Shown here piece by piece: positions 55,480-64,000 of a stretch of 64,000 nt of DNA. The position numbers and the translations under genes are program-made. Source of the DNA: Enterococcus sp. DIV0212c (lineage in GTDB: Bacteria; Bacillota; Bacilli; Lactobacillales; Enterococcaceae); assembly GCF_017377505.1 (NCBI RefSeq), contig NZ_JAFREN010000016.1, positions 1 through 64,000 on the forward strand, written 5' to 3'. Under the pieces are notes generated by a model. That model was not told the origin of the DNA. It did not search any database and was given only the letters and a program-made list of their open reading frames with translations. Each line of letters begins with the position of its first letter. The stretch's first letter is position 1.

Positions 55480-56073
55480 ATGGGGAAAAAAATTCTAAAA
55501 CGAATTATCTATGTACTGCCGATTATAGGAGTTATTTGTTTTACTGGTTTAGTGATTTACGGTTATTATAAAGGTATTTTTCATTCTGTTCAGTCTTTAC
55601 AGGATTTCATGAAACAATTTGGAGAATATGCGATTTTGATCTTTATCTTTTTGCAAATGCTCCAAGTGATTGTACCGATTCTTCCAGGTGGAATTTCTAC
55701 GCTTGTGGGGATGCTGATGTTTGGCAGTATCCCAGGGTTGATTTATAGTTATATCGGTTTGATGATTGGTGATGTTATCGTCTATTGGCTGGCGCGTTAT
55801 TACGGAAAACCATTTGCTCAGTTGATTCTTTCTAAGAAACGGTATTTAAAATTTGAAAAAATGTTAGATCGCCCTGAAAAAGGCATTAAGAAGTTGATGA
55901 TTGCTACATTATTGATTCCTTTTGCGCCAGATGATTTAACCTGTTTGGTCGCAGGGCTAGCTGAGCTGCCGTTTAAGGAATATATGAAAGTGTTGTTTAT
56001 TTTTAAATTTTGGTCAGTTGGGACTTATGGATATGCGTTGTTGTTCTTGTTTAATCGGTTTTTGATTAGTTAG
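55480..56073 (+). CDS. TVP38/TMEM64 (DedA-like) family membrane protein
   Basis: 197-residue membrane protein with five to six helices. Core sequences IVPILPGGIST and GDVIVYWLARYYG match the SNARE-associated/VTT domain of DedA-like proteins, some of which move undecaprenyl phosphate or phospholipids across the membrane. It lies 21 bases after the YfhO-like gene, so the pair could cooperate in lipid-carrier recycling, which is inference. GAAAGGA precedes the start. Confidence 0.87.
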   Translation: MGKKILKRIIYVLPIIGVICFTGLVIYGYYKGIFHSVQSLQDFMKQFGEYAILIFIFLQMLQVIVPILPGGISTLVGMLMFGSIPGLIYSYIGLMIGDVIVYWLARYYGKPFAQLILSKKRYLKFEKMLDRPEKGIKKLMIATLLIPFAPDDLTCLVAGLAELPFKEYMKVLFIFKFWSVGTYGYALLFLFNRFLIS

Positions 56074-56080
56074 AACAATT

Positions 56081-56124
56081 AAAAAAGACAGAAATGGCAT
56101 AAAACATGTCATTTCTGTCTTTTT
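56081..56124. terminator. Bidirectional terminator between the TVP38 gene and valS
   Basis: AAAAAAGACAGAAATG pairs with CATTTCTGTCTTTTTT between convergent genes. Confidence 0.85.
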
Positions 56125-56130
56125 TGTTCA

Positions 56131-58776
56131 TTAATTCACTGTACGTAATTGTGCAATTCGTTCTTTCACGACTACTTGTTTCTCTAGATAGTCTTTTTCT
56201 TTAGCTTTTTCTGCTTCCACAACATCATCTGGTGCATTAGAAACAAAACGTTCATTCGCTAATTTCCCTTGAACACGTTTGACTTCTTGTGTCCATTTAT
56301 CTAATTCTTTCTCTAGACGAGCAATTTCTTCTTCCACGTTGATCAAACCAGCTAATGGTAAGTACAGTTCGGCTCCGGTTAGAACCGCTGACATCGCTAA
56401 TTCTGGTGCAATGATATCACTTGCGATCGTTAACTCATCTGGATTACAGAAGCGCTCGATGTAATTTGTATTTTCGATCAAGAATTTATCAACCGTTTCA
56501 TCACTTGTTTTGATCAATAATGTGATTGGCTTAGAAAGTGGTGTATTCACTTCAGCACGAATATTACGTACTGCACGTATCACTTCTTTTAAAACTTCCA
56601 TACCACGAGCGGCTGTTTCATCTGAAAATTCTTCGTGGACAACTGGATAATCTGCAACAACTAAGGATACACCTTCATGCGGAATATTTTCCCAGATTTC
56701 TTCTGTCACAAACGGCATGATTGGGTGTAATAGACGTAAAATTTGGTCTAATGTATACACTAAAATACTACGTGTTGTTTGTTTTGCAGATTCATTTTCT
56801 CCGTAAAGAATTTCTTTACTCATTTCGATATACCAGTCACAGAAATCGTCCCAGATGAAATTATATAACTGACGGCCTGCTTCACCAAATTCAAAGCGGT
56901 CAAATAAATCAGTAACACGTGCAACTGTTTCGTTTAGACGCGTTAAAATCCAGCGATCTGCTACAGTTTTTTCACCACTAAAGTCAATATCTTCATAAGA
57001 CATTCCTTCAACATTCATGATCACAAAACGACTAGCATTCCAAATTTTATTGATAAAGTTCCAAGAGGCATCCATTTTTTCATAGCTGAAACGCATATCT
57101 TGCCCTGGTGTCGAACCATTTGACATAAACCAGCGCAAAGCATCTGCCCCATATTTATCGATGACTTCCATTGGATCGATTCCGTTACCTAGTGATTTAC
57201 TCATTTTACGTCCGTCTTCTGCTCTGATCAAACCATGCATCAAAACATTTTTAAACGGCGCTTTTTCAGTAAACTCTAAACTTTGGAACATCATGCGGCT
57301 AACCCAGAAGAAGATGATATCGTAACCTGTTACTAATGTGCTAGTTGGGAAATAACGCTGATAATCAGCTGCTTCTTCATCAGGCCAACCCATTGTTGAA
57401 AATGGCCATAGTGCTGAACTGAACCAGGTATCTAATACATCTGAATCTTGGGTCCAATTTTCTGCATCTGCTGGTGCTTCCATGCCAACATACATTTCAC
57501 CCGTTTCTTTATGATACCAAGCAGGAATTTGATGTCCCCACCATAATTGACGCGAAATTACCCAGTCATGAACATTTTCCATCCAACGGAGGAACGTTTG
57601 GTTAAAACGTGGTGGATAAAATTCTACTGCATCTTCTGTGTCTTGATTTTTGATGGCTTTTTCAGCAAGTGGTGCCATTTTAACAAACCATTGTGTGGAT
57701 AAACGAGGTTCAACAACAACGCCTGTACGCTCTGAATGTCCAACACTGTGATTCATTGTTTCAATTTTGATTAAACGACCCATTTCTTTTAGATCAGAAA
57801 CGATTAATTTCCGTGCAGCGAAACGATCCATCCCTGCGTATTTACCAGCTAAATCGTTCATAGAACCATCTTCATTCATGACATTTACACGAGGTAAATC
57901 GTGACGGTTACCGACTTCAAAGTCATTTGGATCATGAGCTGGTGTAATTTTTACCACACCTGTTCCAAATTCCATATCTACATATTCATCAGCAATGATT
58001 GGGATTTCTTTATCTACTAAAGGTAATGTAACTGTTTTACCGATCAACGCTTGGTAACGCTCGTCATCAGGATGAACTGCAATCGCTGTATCTCCTAACA
58101 TGGTTTCAGGACGAGTCGTTGCGATTTCCACAACTCCTGTGCCATCAGTCAGTGGATAACTCATATGGTAAAACGCACCTTCGATATCTTTGTGGATAAC
58201 TTCGATATCAGATAAAGCCGTTTTCGCTTTTGGGTCCCAGTTAATGATGTATTCGCCACGATAGATCAAGTCTTTTTCATATAAAGAAACAAAGACTTTG
58301 CGGACAGCTTCAGACAAGCCTTCATCCAAGGTAAAACGTTCACGACTATAATCTAAAGATAAGCCCATTTTTGCCCATTGTTCACGGATATGAGAAGCAT
58401 ATTCTTCTTTCCAATCCCACACTTGTTCGACAAATTTTTCACGACCTAAATCGTAACGAGAAATATCTTGTTCTGCTAATTTTTCTTCTACTTTTGCTTG
58501 TGTTGCAATTCCAGCATGATCCATTCCTGGCAGCCATAAAGTATCAAAGCCTTGCATTCTTTTTTGGCGGATGATCATATCTTGTAAAGTCGTATCCCAG
58601 GCATGACCTAAATGTAGTTTACCAGTCACATTTGGTGGTGGGATTACGATTGAATAGGGTTTTGCTTCTTTATTGCCGTTTGGTTTGAATAAATCTTGAT
58701 CTAACCATTTTTGATAACGGCCTTGTTCTACTTCTGTGGGCTGGTATTTTGTCGGTAGATTTTTTTCTTCTGACAT
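56131..58776 (-). CDS. valS: Valyl-tRNA synthetase
   Basis: 881-residue class I synthetase. The HIGH-type motif is [13 protein letters not shown] near residue 45, editing (CP1) sequence with [10 protein letters not shown] follows, and [12 protein letters not shown] is the KMSKS site near residue 525. [14 protein letters not shown] (here [16 protein letters not shown]) is present. The C-terminal coiled coil is the ValRS tRNA-binding arm. Expression is controlled by a T-box leader listed separately. GAAGGA lies upstream of the ATG. Confidence 0.98.
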   Translation of the reverse strand: MSEEKNLPTKYQPTEVEQGRYQKWLDQDLFKPNGNKEAKPYSIVIPPPNVTGKLHLGHAWDTTLQDMIIRQKRMQGFDTLWLPGMDHAGIATQAKVEEKLAEQDISRYDLGREKFVEQVWDWKEEYASHIREQWAKMGLSLDYSRERFTLDEGLSEAVRKVFVSLYEKDLIYRGEYIINWDPKAKTALSDIEVIHKDIEGAFYHMSYPLTDGTGVVEIATTRPETMLGDTAIAVHPDDERYQALIGKTVTLPLVDKEIPIIADEYVDMEFGTGVVKITPAHDPNDFEVGNRHDLPRVNVMNEDGSMNDLAGKYAGMDRFAARKLIVSDLKEMGRLIKIETMNHSVGHSERTGVVVEPRLSTQWFVKMAPLAEKAIKNQDTEDAVEFYPPRFNQTFLRWMENVHDWVISRQLWWGHQIPAWYHKETGEMYVGMEAPADAENWTQDSDVLDTWFSSALWPFSTMGWPDEEAADYQRYFPTSTLVTGYDIIFFWVSRMMFQSLEFTEKAPFKNVLMHGLIRAEDGRKMSKSLGNGIDPMEVIDKYGADALRWFMSNGSTPGQDMRFSYEKMDASWNFINKIWNASRFVIMNVEGMSYEDIDFSGEKTVADRWILTRLNETVARVTDLFDRFEFGEAGRQLYNFIWDDFCDWYIEMSKEILYGENESAKQTTRSILVYTLDQILRLLHPIMPFVTEEIWENIPHEGVSLVVADYPVVHEEFSDETAARGMEVLKEVIRAVRNIRAEVNTPLSKPITLLIKTSDETVDKFLIENTNYIERFCNPDELTIASDIIAPELAMSAVLTGAELYLPLAGLINVEEEIARLEKELDKWTQEVKRVQGKLANERFVSNAPDDVVEAEKAKEKDYLEKQVVVKERIAQLRTVN

Positions 58777-58833
58777 ACAAATTCCTTCTTTCTGTTTTTA
58801 ATTCAAATTATGGTAGTGATGAACATGCAAAAA

Positions 58834-59068
58834 GCCCTAAAATACTCTCGTATTTTAGGGCGTATAGACATTATACGCGGTACCACCTAAATTGTGTCTG
58901 ACTATCCAAACACCGCTCATTCGTGAGATAACGATCACTACTCGAATCATTCTACTGAATTCAAATCATTGACTCCCAAGCTACCTTCTTACTGGTTATG
59001 TGAAAATCTTCCACCAAGTGATTTTCTCTCTATAACGATGCCAGTAGTACTCTTCTTGTTCACGGTCT
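58834..59068 (-). promoter_or_regulatory. T-box leader of valS
   Basis: The T-box sequence AGGTGGTACCGCG lies at 58876-58888 on the minus strand. A terminator follows with GCCCTAAAATAC and GTATTTTAGGGC arms (58834-58861) and a T run. Stem I begins near 59065 with TACTGG pairing CCAGTA; a GTA triplet at 58982-58984 is a candidate valine specifier. Uncharged tRNA-Val would favour antitermination. Confidence 0.93.
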
Positions 59069-59075
59069 TTGTTAC

Positions 59076-59105
59076 ATTTTAACATTGAAGTTGAATAGAA
59101 GTCAA
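59076..59105 (-). promoter_or_regulatory. valS promoter
   Basis: -35 TTGACT (59100-59105), 18-base spacer, -10 TAAAAT (59076-59081) preceded by TG. The start point near 59069 is just upstream of T-box stem I. Confidence 0.7.
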
Positions 59106-59116
59106 TTTGAAAAAAA

Positions 59117-59608
59117 TTAGCGAACTGCTTTTACTTGTTCTAGCGCAGTAGCATAATCCGGTTCTTCTGCAATTTCTGTAGAAATTGCTTCATAAACAAT
59201 CTTGCCTTCTTTATCAATGATAAAAATGCCGCGAGCTAAACGACCCATTGCTGGAATAAATAAACCATAAGCTTGTCCAAATGTCCCTTCTGTATCATGA
59301 AGAAGTTCCATATCAACGCCTTCAGCTGCACACCAATTTGCTTGTTCTTCTTTTGTATTGTTAGAAATCGTGATGAATTTTACGCCTTCTACTTTAGCAG
59401 CTTCTTGATTGAATCGTTTTGTTTGTAATGAACAAATTCTTGTATCGATATCAGGTACCACGCTGATCAAAACTGGTTGTCCTGCAAAATCAGATAAGTT
59501 TACTACTTCGTCATTTAAGTTCTTTAGTGAAAATTCTGGTGCTTTTGCATTGACTTCAGGTTGTACACCGACTATTTCTACTTCTTCGCCTTTTTTTGTT
59601 ACTTTCAT
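59117..59608 (-). CDS. tpx: Thiol peroxidase, Tpx type
   Basis: 163-residue atypical two-Cys peroxiredoxin that reduces hydrogen peroxide and lipid peroxides with thioredoxin. The peroxidatic Cys is in DTRICSLQT and the resolving Cys in NWCAAEGVD, 34 residues apart. The N-terminus MKVTKKGEEVEIVG and the C-terminal VVPDIDTR context match. A variant leader element lies upstream. Monocistronic; a palindromic leader is shared with two other genes. Confidence 0.95.
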   Translation of the reverse strand: MKVTKKGEEVEIVGVQPEVNAKAPEFSLKNLNDEVVNLSDFAGQPVLISVVPDIDTRICSLQTKRFNQEAAKVEGVKFITISNNTKEEQANWCAAEGVDMELLHDTEGTFGQAYGLFIPAMGRLARGIFIIDKEGKIVYEAISTEIAEEPDYATALEQVKAVR

Positions 59609-59624
59609 TCTTCTTTTCCTCCTC

Positions 59625-59700
59625 TAATTTAAAAAATGAACGAGATGCTAGCTCAAGAAGCTAGATATTTAAGCTTCAAAAGCTCAACAATTTCTCTATC
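59625..59700 (-). repeat. Recurrent palindromic leader element, copy C (diverged)
   Basis: Partial match to copies A and B: plus-strand CCTCCTCTAATTTAAAAAATGAACGAGA, followed by its own dyad CTAGCT-caaga-AGCTAG and a second AGCTT/AAGCT pair. It adjoins the tpx ribosome-binding site. Confidence 0.35.
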
Positions 59701-59748
59701 TCTATTTAGTATAGAGGAAGCAAGGATGGAAGACAAAGTTCTTGCCTT

Positions 59749-60402
59749 TTATATTTTAGTTTTTGAAAATGTTTCATCAAAATAAATCAATGTCTGCAGT
59801 TCAGTCGTCAAATCAATATATTGAACATTTACATCATGTGGTACAGTAACACGATCTGGTGCAAAATTTAAGATCGCAGTGATTCCAGCCTCAACGATTT
59901 TGTCGATCGCTTCTTGCGCAAATTGACTTGGGACTGTGGAAATCGCTACTGTTACACCTGATTTTTTGATTTCTTCTGCTAAATTTTCCATTGGTTGGAT
60001 AATAATATCATCGATCGATAATCCGACTAATTCGTCTTCTATATCAAATGCACACACAATGTTCAAATTTTCATTTCTTCTAAAATTATTTTTAACCAGT
60101 GCTTTACCTAAATTACCACAACCGATCAAAGCAATTCGTTTTTCTTCCTGAGTATTTAAAATATGGCTAAAAACATCAATTAAATAAGGTACATCATACC
60201 CATAACCACTACGTCCTAACTCCCCTAAGTGAGAAAAATCACGACGGATCGTAGCGGGCGGCACTTGGATCACATCACTAAATTCTTTAGATTTGATCCG
60301 TGTCACTCCAGAATCTCCTAACATTTTTAAATAGCGTAAATACAGTGGCAATCGTCTTGCAGTTGCTTTTGGCATTTTTTTTTCTTTATGTAATTCTTTC
60401 AT
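59749..60402 (-). CDS. rex: Redox-sensing transcriptional repressor Rex
   Basis: 217-residue regulator that senses NADH/NAD+ and represses fermentation and respiratory genes. An N-terminal winged helix (about 15-80) has VIQVPPATIRRDFSHLGELGRSGYGY (key residues IRRDxSxxGxxGxxGxGY), and the Rossmann domain begins IGCGNLGKAL. The C-terminus forms the domain-swapped helix. A promoter and a degenerate operator-like dyad are found upstream. Confidence 0.96.
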   Translation of the reverse strand: MKELHKEKKMPKATARRLPLYLRYLKMLGDSGVTRIKSKEFSDVIQVPPATIRRDFSHLGELGRSGYGYDVPYLIDVFSHILNTQEEKRIALIGCGNLGKALVKNNFRRNENLNIVCAFDIEDELVGLSIDDIIIQPMENLAEEIKKSGVTVAISTVPSQFAQEAIDKIVEAGITAILNFAPDRVTVPHDVNVQYIDLTTELQTLIYFDETFSKTKI

Positions 60403-60414
60403 TTTTCAGCCCCC

Positions 60415-60432
60415 TTGTTACTTATTTCACAT
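60415..60432. promoter_or_regulatory. Degenerate Rex operator-like dyad upstream of rex
   Basis: ATGTGAA-ATAA-GTAACAA on the minus strand agrees with TTGTGAA-n4-TTCACAA at 11 of 14 positions. It sits around the predicted start point of rex, suggesting autoregulation. Confidence 0.35.
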
Positions 60433-60436
60433 ATCT

Positions 60437-60465
60437 AGTTTAGCATGCTTCGAGAATAGGAGCAA
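60437..60465 (-). promoter_or_regulatory. rex promoter
   Basis: -35 TTGCTC (60460-60465), 17-base spacer, -10 TAAACT (60437-60442) preceded by an extended TG. Confidence 0.6.
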
Positions 60466-60511
60466 CTTGTTTGTGAAAAATATAACTGATATTAGAAAAA
60501 CCTAATAAAAA

Positions 60512-60549
60512 AAAGAACAGATTCGATAGCGTTATCAAGTCTGTTCTTT
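60512..60549 (-). terminator. Terminator of the cysteine desulfurase-thiI operon
   Basis: AAAGAACAGA and TCTGTTCTTT arms, followed on the minus strand by a T run. Confidence 0.8.
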
Positions 60550-60555
60550 CAACTT

Positions 60556-61761
60556 TTATAGGAAATCAGAAAATTCTTCGTTCTGTTCACTTGTTTCAGT
60601 TATTTCACTAACTTTCAACCCTGCCATTGATCGAGTCATCAAACCTTCAATATCTAAACGAGCTTCATAAGCTTGGGCTTTGTCTAGTTTTGGTCTGGTT
60701 TTTGGCTGAGGTGGAGCAAAAATCGTACAACAATCTTCAAATGGCTGGATCGCTAATTCAAATGTATCGATTTTTTCTGCAATTTCAATGATTTCACCTT
60801 TATCCATTGAGACAACGGGACGAATGATTGGCGTAGAAGTCACTTCATTGATCGCTACCATGCTTTGTAAGGTTTGTGAGGCCACTTGTCCTAGTGATTC
60901 TCCATTGATGATCACTAATCCTTTTCTTTGTTCACGAATGGCATCTGTTAAGCGTAGCATCATCCGGCGAGTTACCGTCATTAGATAACCTTCTGGCACT
61001 ACTCGTTTGATTTCTTCTTGGATTTCAGTGAATGGAACTTCGATAAACTGGATACTACCAGCGTAAGGCGCAATTTTTGCAGCTAAGTCCTTAGCTTTTT
61101 GCAATGCTTGCTCACTTGTATATGGTGGGCTGGCAAAATGAACGGCTTCGACTTCGACTCCACGTTTCATTGATAAATATCCAGCTACCGGCGAATCGAT
61201 TCCACCAGAAAGCATCAGCATGCCTCGACCGCCTGTTCCAACAGGTAAGCCACCAGCACCACGAATTGTTTCATAGGAAAGATAGGCACCTTCTTTACGG
61301 ATTTCTACACGAATTTCGATATCTGGCTTTTTCATTTGTACAGCTATTTCTGGAAACACCTCAAATACAGCACCGCCAAGTTCTCTGTTTAATTCATTTG
61401 TATCCAATTCAAAACTATGATCAGAACGTTTAGAGGTGATTTTAAATGTTTGCCCTGGCTGATAGGCAGATTTGATGATCGTTTGGACCATTTCACGAAT
61501 GGCCGGCACTGTTTTTTCTACACGGACACTTGGAGAAAAGTTTTGAATACCGAAGACTTTTTCTAATTTAGGCAAAATTTGTGCGCTGTCTTCACCATTT
61601 AATAATAGATGCATCCGGTCTCGGTCAGCATGGATTTTGACAGCTGGGAAATCTCCGAGTACTCTTTTGACGTTTTGTGCTAGTTGGGAGATAAATACTT
61701 TTCTATTTTTTCCTTTAGTTGAAAGTTCGCCGTAGCGGACCATAATTTCTGTATAATTCAT
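60556..61761 (-). CDS. thiI: tRNA 4-thiouridine synthase ThiI
   Basis: 401-residue enzyme that thiolates U8 of tRNA and may serve thiamine biosynthesis. The N-terminal ferredoxin-like and THUMP domains cover about 1-165, and the PP-loop is [13 protein letters not shown]. It lacks the C-terminal rhodanese domain of the E. coli protein, like the Bacillus form, and so should receive sulfur directly from the neighbouring cysteine desulfurase. The start lies three bases after that gene. Confidence 0.95.
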   Translation of the reverse strand: MNYTEIMVRYGELSTKGKNRKVFISQLAQNVKRVLGDFPAVKIHADRDRMHLLLNGEDSAQILPKLEKVFGIQNFSPSVRVEKTVPAIREMVQTIIKSAYQPGQTFKITSKRSDHSFELDTNELNRELGGAVFEVFPEIAVQMKKPDIEIRVEIRKEGAYLSYETIRGAGGLPVGTGGRGMLMLSGGIDSPVAGYLSMKRGVEVEAVHFASPPYTSEQALQKAKDLAAKIAPYAGSIQFIEVPFTEIQEEIKRVVPEGYLMTVTRRMMLRLTDAIREQRKGLVIINGESLGQVASQTLQSMVAINEVTSTPIIRPVVSMDKGEIIEIAEKIDTFELAIQPFEDCCTIFAPPQPKTRPKLDKAQAYEARLDIEGLMTRSMAGLKVSEITETSEQNEEFSDFL

Positions 61762-61764
61762 GTT

Positions 61765-62913
61765 TTAACCCCTTATTACTGAGAATTTTTTATACAATTG
61801 ATTAAAGATAATCATAAACTGTTCTGCTTCTGCGATCGTATTACTTTCGTCTAAACTAACTCGGATAGCCGATGTTGCCAAGGAATCTGGAACTTTCATC
61901 GCATGCAAGGTACTGCTTGCTAGTTTTTTTCGACTAGAGCATGCACTTGTGGTTGACGTATAAATTTGTTTTTCTTCTAACGCATGAACAAGTACTTCTC
62001 CACGAATTCCTTTTAAAGCAAAACATAAAATATGAGGTGCAAAGTCATCGGTTTCTTTTGAAAATACTGTAACATTTTCATATGCTTGTAAGGCTTCGAT
62101 CAAATAACGACGAATCAAAGCTGTATGTTTTGGCTTTTCCGCTTTTTTATCTGTATACAAACGTAAAGCTTTTGCCATTGAAACAATTCCAGCAACATTT
62201 TCCGTGCTACTTCGTTGATTGTTTTCTTGTCCGCCGCCATTTAATAGTGGTTCCAATTTACGACCATGTTTCCAATAAATAAAACCGACTCCTCTTGGTC
62301 CATGAAATTTATGGGCAGAAAACGTGGCAAAATCTACTCGGGGTGTTAGCCACTGTTCTTGACTGATTTTTCCGATCGCCTGAACAGCATCAACATGAAA
62401 ATGAATCGTTGGATATTCAGATAAACAATCACTGATAGCTTGGATCGGCTGGATCGAGCCAATTTCATTATTGACTGCCATAACTGAAACAAGAATCGTA
62501 TCTTTCCGAATTAGCTTAGCTAGTTCGTCCACTTTCACAAAGCCGCGTTCATCAACTGGTGCAACCGAGACCTCAAAACCATTTTCGGCTAATTGACTAG
62601 CAGCTTCAGAAACCGCAGGATGTTCAATATTTGAAATAATAATATGACGTCCAAAAGATTTTTTCTCTAAAGCCGTTCCTTTTAAAACCCAATTGTCACC
62701 TTCTGTACCTCCACTAGTAAAATAAATTTCATTTGATTTCACTTGGATCAAATCAGCAATCTGCTTGCGTGCTTGTTCTAGCAAACGATTAGCCTGAGTA
62801 CCTAAATCATGTAAACTAGATGGATTGCCAATAATGCGTTGGCTGACTTTTATATATGTATCTAATGCTTGAGGATAAATTGGTGTTGTTGCACTGTTAT
62901 CAAAATAAATCAT
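61765..62913 (-). CDS. Cysteine desulfurase, NifZ/IscS-like partner of ThiI
   Basis: 382-residue PLP enzyme that takes sulfur from cysteine. The start MIYFDNSATTPIYP is typical. The PLP Lys is in FSAHKFHGPRGVG and the persulfide Cys in TTSACSSRK. Its linkage to thiI, three bases away, and to ezrA upstream repeats the Bacillus ezrA-nifZ-thiI order. It probably serves tRNA thiolation specifically, with a separate SufS for iron-sulfur clusters elsewhere in the genome. Confidence 0.94.
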   Translation of the reverse strand: MIYFDNSATTPIYPQALDTYIKVSQRIIGNPSSLHDLGTQANRLLEQARKQIADLIQVKSNEIYFTSGGTEGDNWVLKGTALEKKSFGRHIIISNIEHPAVSEAASQLAENGFEVSVAPVDERGFVKVDELAKLIRKDTILVSVMAVNNEIGSIQPIQAISDCLSEYPTIHFHVDAVQAIGKISQEQWLTPRVDFATFSAHKFHGPRGVGFIYWKHGRKLEPLLNGGGQENNQRSSTENVAGIVSMAKALRLYTDKKAEKPKHTALIRRYLIEALQAYENVTVFSKETDDFAPHILCFALKGIRGEVLVHALEEKQIYTSTTSACSSRKKLASSTLHAMKVPDSLATSAIRVSLDESNTIAEAEQFMIIFNQLYKKFSVIRG

Positions 62914-63013
62914 CTAAAAAACCTTCTTCTTTTAAAATTCTTTCCTATTATATACTTTCTATTTTGGTAGTTCAACCAAACGATCAGAATTCCTTGAATA
63001 ATAAAGAGAAACA

Positions 63014-63049
63014 AGCAAAAAGACGAGACCATTGTCCCGCCTTTTTTGC
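63014..63049 (-). terminator. Terminator of ezrA
   Basis: GCAAAAAG and CTTTTTTGC-type outer arms with an inner GAGAC/GTCCC-like stem, followed by T-rich sequence, just after the ezrA stop. Pairing is imperfect. Confidence 0.55.
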
Positions 63050-63060
63050 TTTACTTGATC

Positions 63061-64000
63061 TTACATTGCATCAAGATTATTAAAGTAGAAATCTTCGATT
63101 CTTCTAAATGCTCCTGGCTCCACTCGTTCAAGGGCAGTTCCAATTTCATCTAAAGCATCTTGATATCTGTATTCTTTTGAAAATAGTTCTAAACTGTTTT
63201 CCATCGCCACACGAATTGCTTCGTGGGTATGGCGATAACGGTTCGCATACTGCATCATTTGTTCTGTTAATGCAGCAGAGTTAACTAAATCTTTGGTTTT
63301 CTTATCTAGTAAATCTAGATCTTCATTACAAAGATCAGAAAGTTTATTGATTTCTTCCATGTTGATTCGGATTCGGTTTAAGGCTTTACTCATCTCTTCA
63401 ATACGATCTGTTGCTACAAAGAAGAATTCCAAATAATCAGCTGGTAATCCAGGTAAACGTTGTTTTTCAACATAACGTTTGATGTTGCGTAAACGGAAAT
63501 CATATTGATCAACTTTTTCTTGTGCAGCTTTTTCACCTTTGCGTAGTTCTTTTAATGAGTCATCGATTTCAACTTGTTGATTTTCAATGTCATCCAAAAT
63601 CTTGTAGCAATCTTTGAAGAATGCTTGTACTTCTGAATAAGGAATTGTATGTTCTTTCATTTTTGGTTCAAAGTCTTCATAACGACGAATCAGTTCTTCG
63701 ATTTCTGTTTGGAAACCTCTTGAACGACCTAACTCGTTGTGGTTCAATGTATAACTTTGAGATGTGTGATCAAGTTCGATCATTAATTGACGATTGTTTT
63801 TCAATGCGTGAGCAATGTAATCTCCCACAACTTTTTGGTTTGTGAATACATACTTCTTAGCATTGATCTCACGTTCCATGATTTCATATAACGCATCGAT
63901 TGCATTCGCTGTATCACGATTTGCTACTTCAACTGCATCAACTTCAGTTTTTTCTAAATCAACTGTTGAATTTTTCACACGTTTTTGGACACGTCTTAAT
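63061..64000 (-). CDS. ezrA: Septation ring regulator EzrA, C-terminal part (partial)
   Basis: The frame runs off the window at 64000, so only about 312 C-terminal residues are seen. No start codon is needed at 63978, where a GTG is internal: the frame stays open upstream with LRRVQKRV. The visible part is almost wholly alpha-helical coiled coil, with QRLPGLPADYLEFF and a C-terminal EPGAFRRIEDFYFN that matches EzrA. EzrA is a membrane-anchored regulator of FtsZ ring formation. Location upstream of the cysteine desulfurase fits the Bacillus order. Confidence 0.9.
   Translation of the reverse strand, partial: LRRVQKRVKNSTVDLEKTEVDAVEVANRDTANAIDALYEIMEREINAKKYVFTNQKVVGDYIAHALKNNRQLMIELDHTSQSYTLNHNELGRSRGFQTEIEELIRRYEDFEPKMKEHTIPYSEVQAFFKDCYKILDDIENQQVEIDDSLKELRKGEKAAQEKVDQYDFRLRNIKRYVEKQRLPGLPADYLEFFFVATDRIEEMSKALNRIRINMEEINKLSDLCNEDLDLLDKKTKDLVNSAALTEQMMQYANRYRHTHEAIRVAMENSLELFSKEYRYQDALDEIGTALERVEPGAFRRIEDFYFNNLDAM

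Noticed and set aside
63061..63978. Treating the ezrA frame as a complete gene starting at 63978
   Set aside because: The codon there is an internal GTG and the frame stays open to the window end with EzrA-like residues, so the gene is truncated by the window.
1..64000. CRISPR arrays, tRNA or rRNA genes, insertion sequences, prophage genes
   Set aside because: No regularly spaced direct repeats, no cloverleaf-like sequence, no transposase or integrase frames were found on reading both strands.

Overview
The window looks like chromosome of a low-GC Firmicute of the order Lactobacillales, most probably an Enterococcus or close relative. This is inferred from AT-rich composition, strong Shine-Dalgarno sites, TTG/GTG starts, a LiaFSR system, a water-forming NADH oxidase of the lactic-acid-bacterial type, the RNA polymerase epsilon/RNase J1 pair, the mltG-greA pair, a valS T-box and the ezrA/cysteine desulfurase/thiI cluster. 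I see no rRNA, tRNA, CRISPR array, transposase or phage gene. The species cannot be fixed from the sequence alone.

Layout. 1-3760 holds two membrane proteins, an MgtC-like protein and nagB, which has a probable NagR/DasR-type operator. 3889-20913 is a complete Wzy-type capsule/exopolysaccharide locus on the minus strand. Read 5' to 3' it runs: an unknown membrane coiled-coil protein, polysaccharide co-polymerase, tyrosine kinase, PHP-type phosphatase, initiating sugar-phosphate transferase, DUF4422 transferase, GT2, GT4, Wzy polymerase, GT2, UDP-galactopyranose mutase, pyruvyl transferase, a MenD-like ThDP enzyme, an NAD-dependent epimerase-like enzyme, Wzx flippase and an LCP ligase. Together these can start, elongate, decorate, flip, polymerise and attach a galactofuranose-containing, probably pyruvylated polymer. 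dapF sits just upstream in the same orientation.

20998-29263 carries dapF, sodA, a DUF1189 protein, ispG, a D-2-hydroxyacid dehydrogenase, a polyprenyl-phosphate glycosyltransferase, an Mga-type regulator and a HesB-like protein. 29454-38109 carries a KtrA/TrkA protein, liaFSR, greA, mltG, nox, a cupin and a HAD phosphatase. 38219-46011 holds a band-7 protein, a dioxygenase/flavin reductase pair, a second HesB-fold protein, a gamma-carbonic anhydrase, a heterodimeric ABC exporter and a DUF454 protein. 46087-56130 carries rpoY-rnjA behind a candidate structured leader, a universal stress protein, a stand-alone 49-codon gene, a cold-shock gene, radC, a HAD hydrolase and folC, then a YfhO/TVP38 pair on the opposite strand. 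56131-64000 has valS with its T-box, tpx, rex, thiI, a cysteine desulfurase and the C-terminal part of ezrA, which runs off the window.

The least explained signals are the multi-hairpin leader before rpoY-rnjA, a palindromic leader element recurring upstream of three unrelated genes, the ThDP/pyruvyl-transferase/epimerase cassette, the unknown first gene of the capsule locus, the isolated 49-codon unit, and ispG in a lineage expected to use the mevalonate route.
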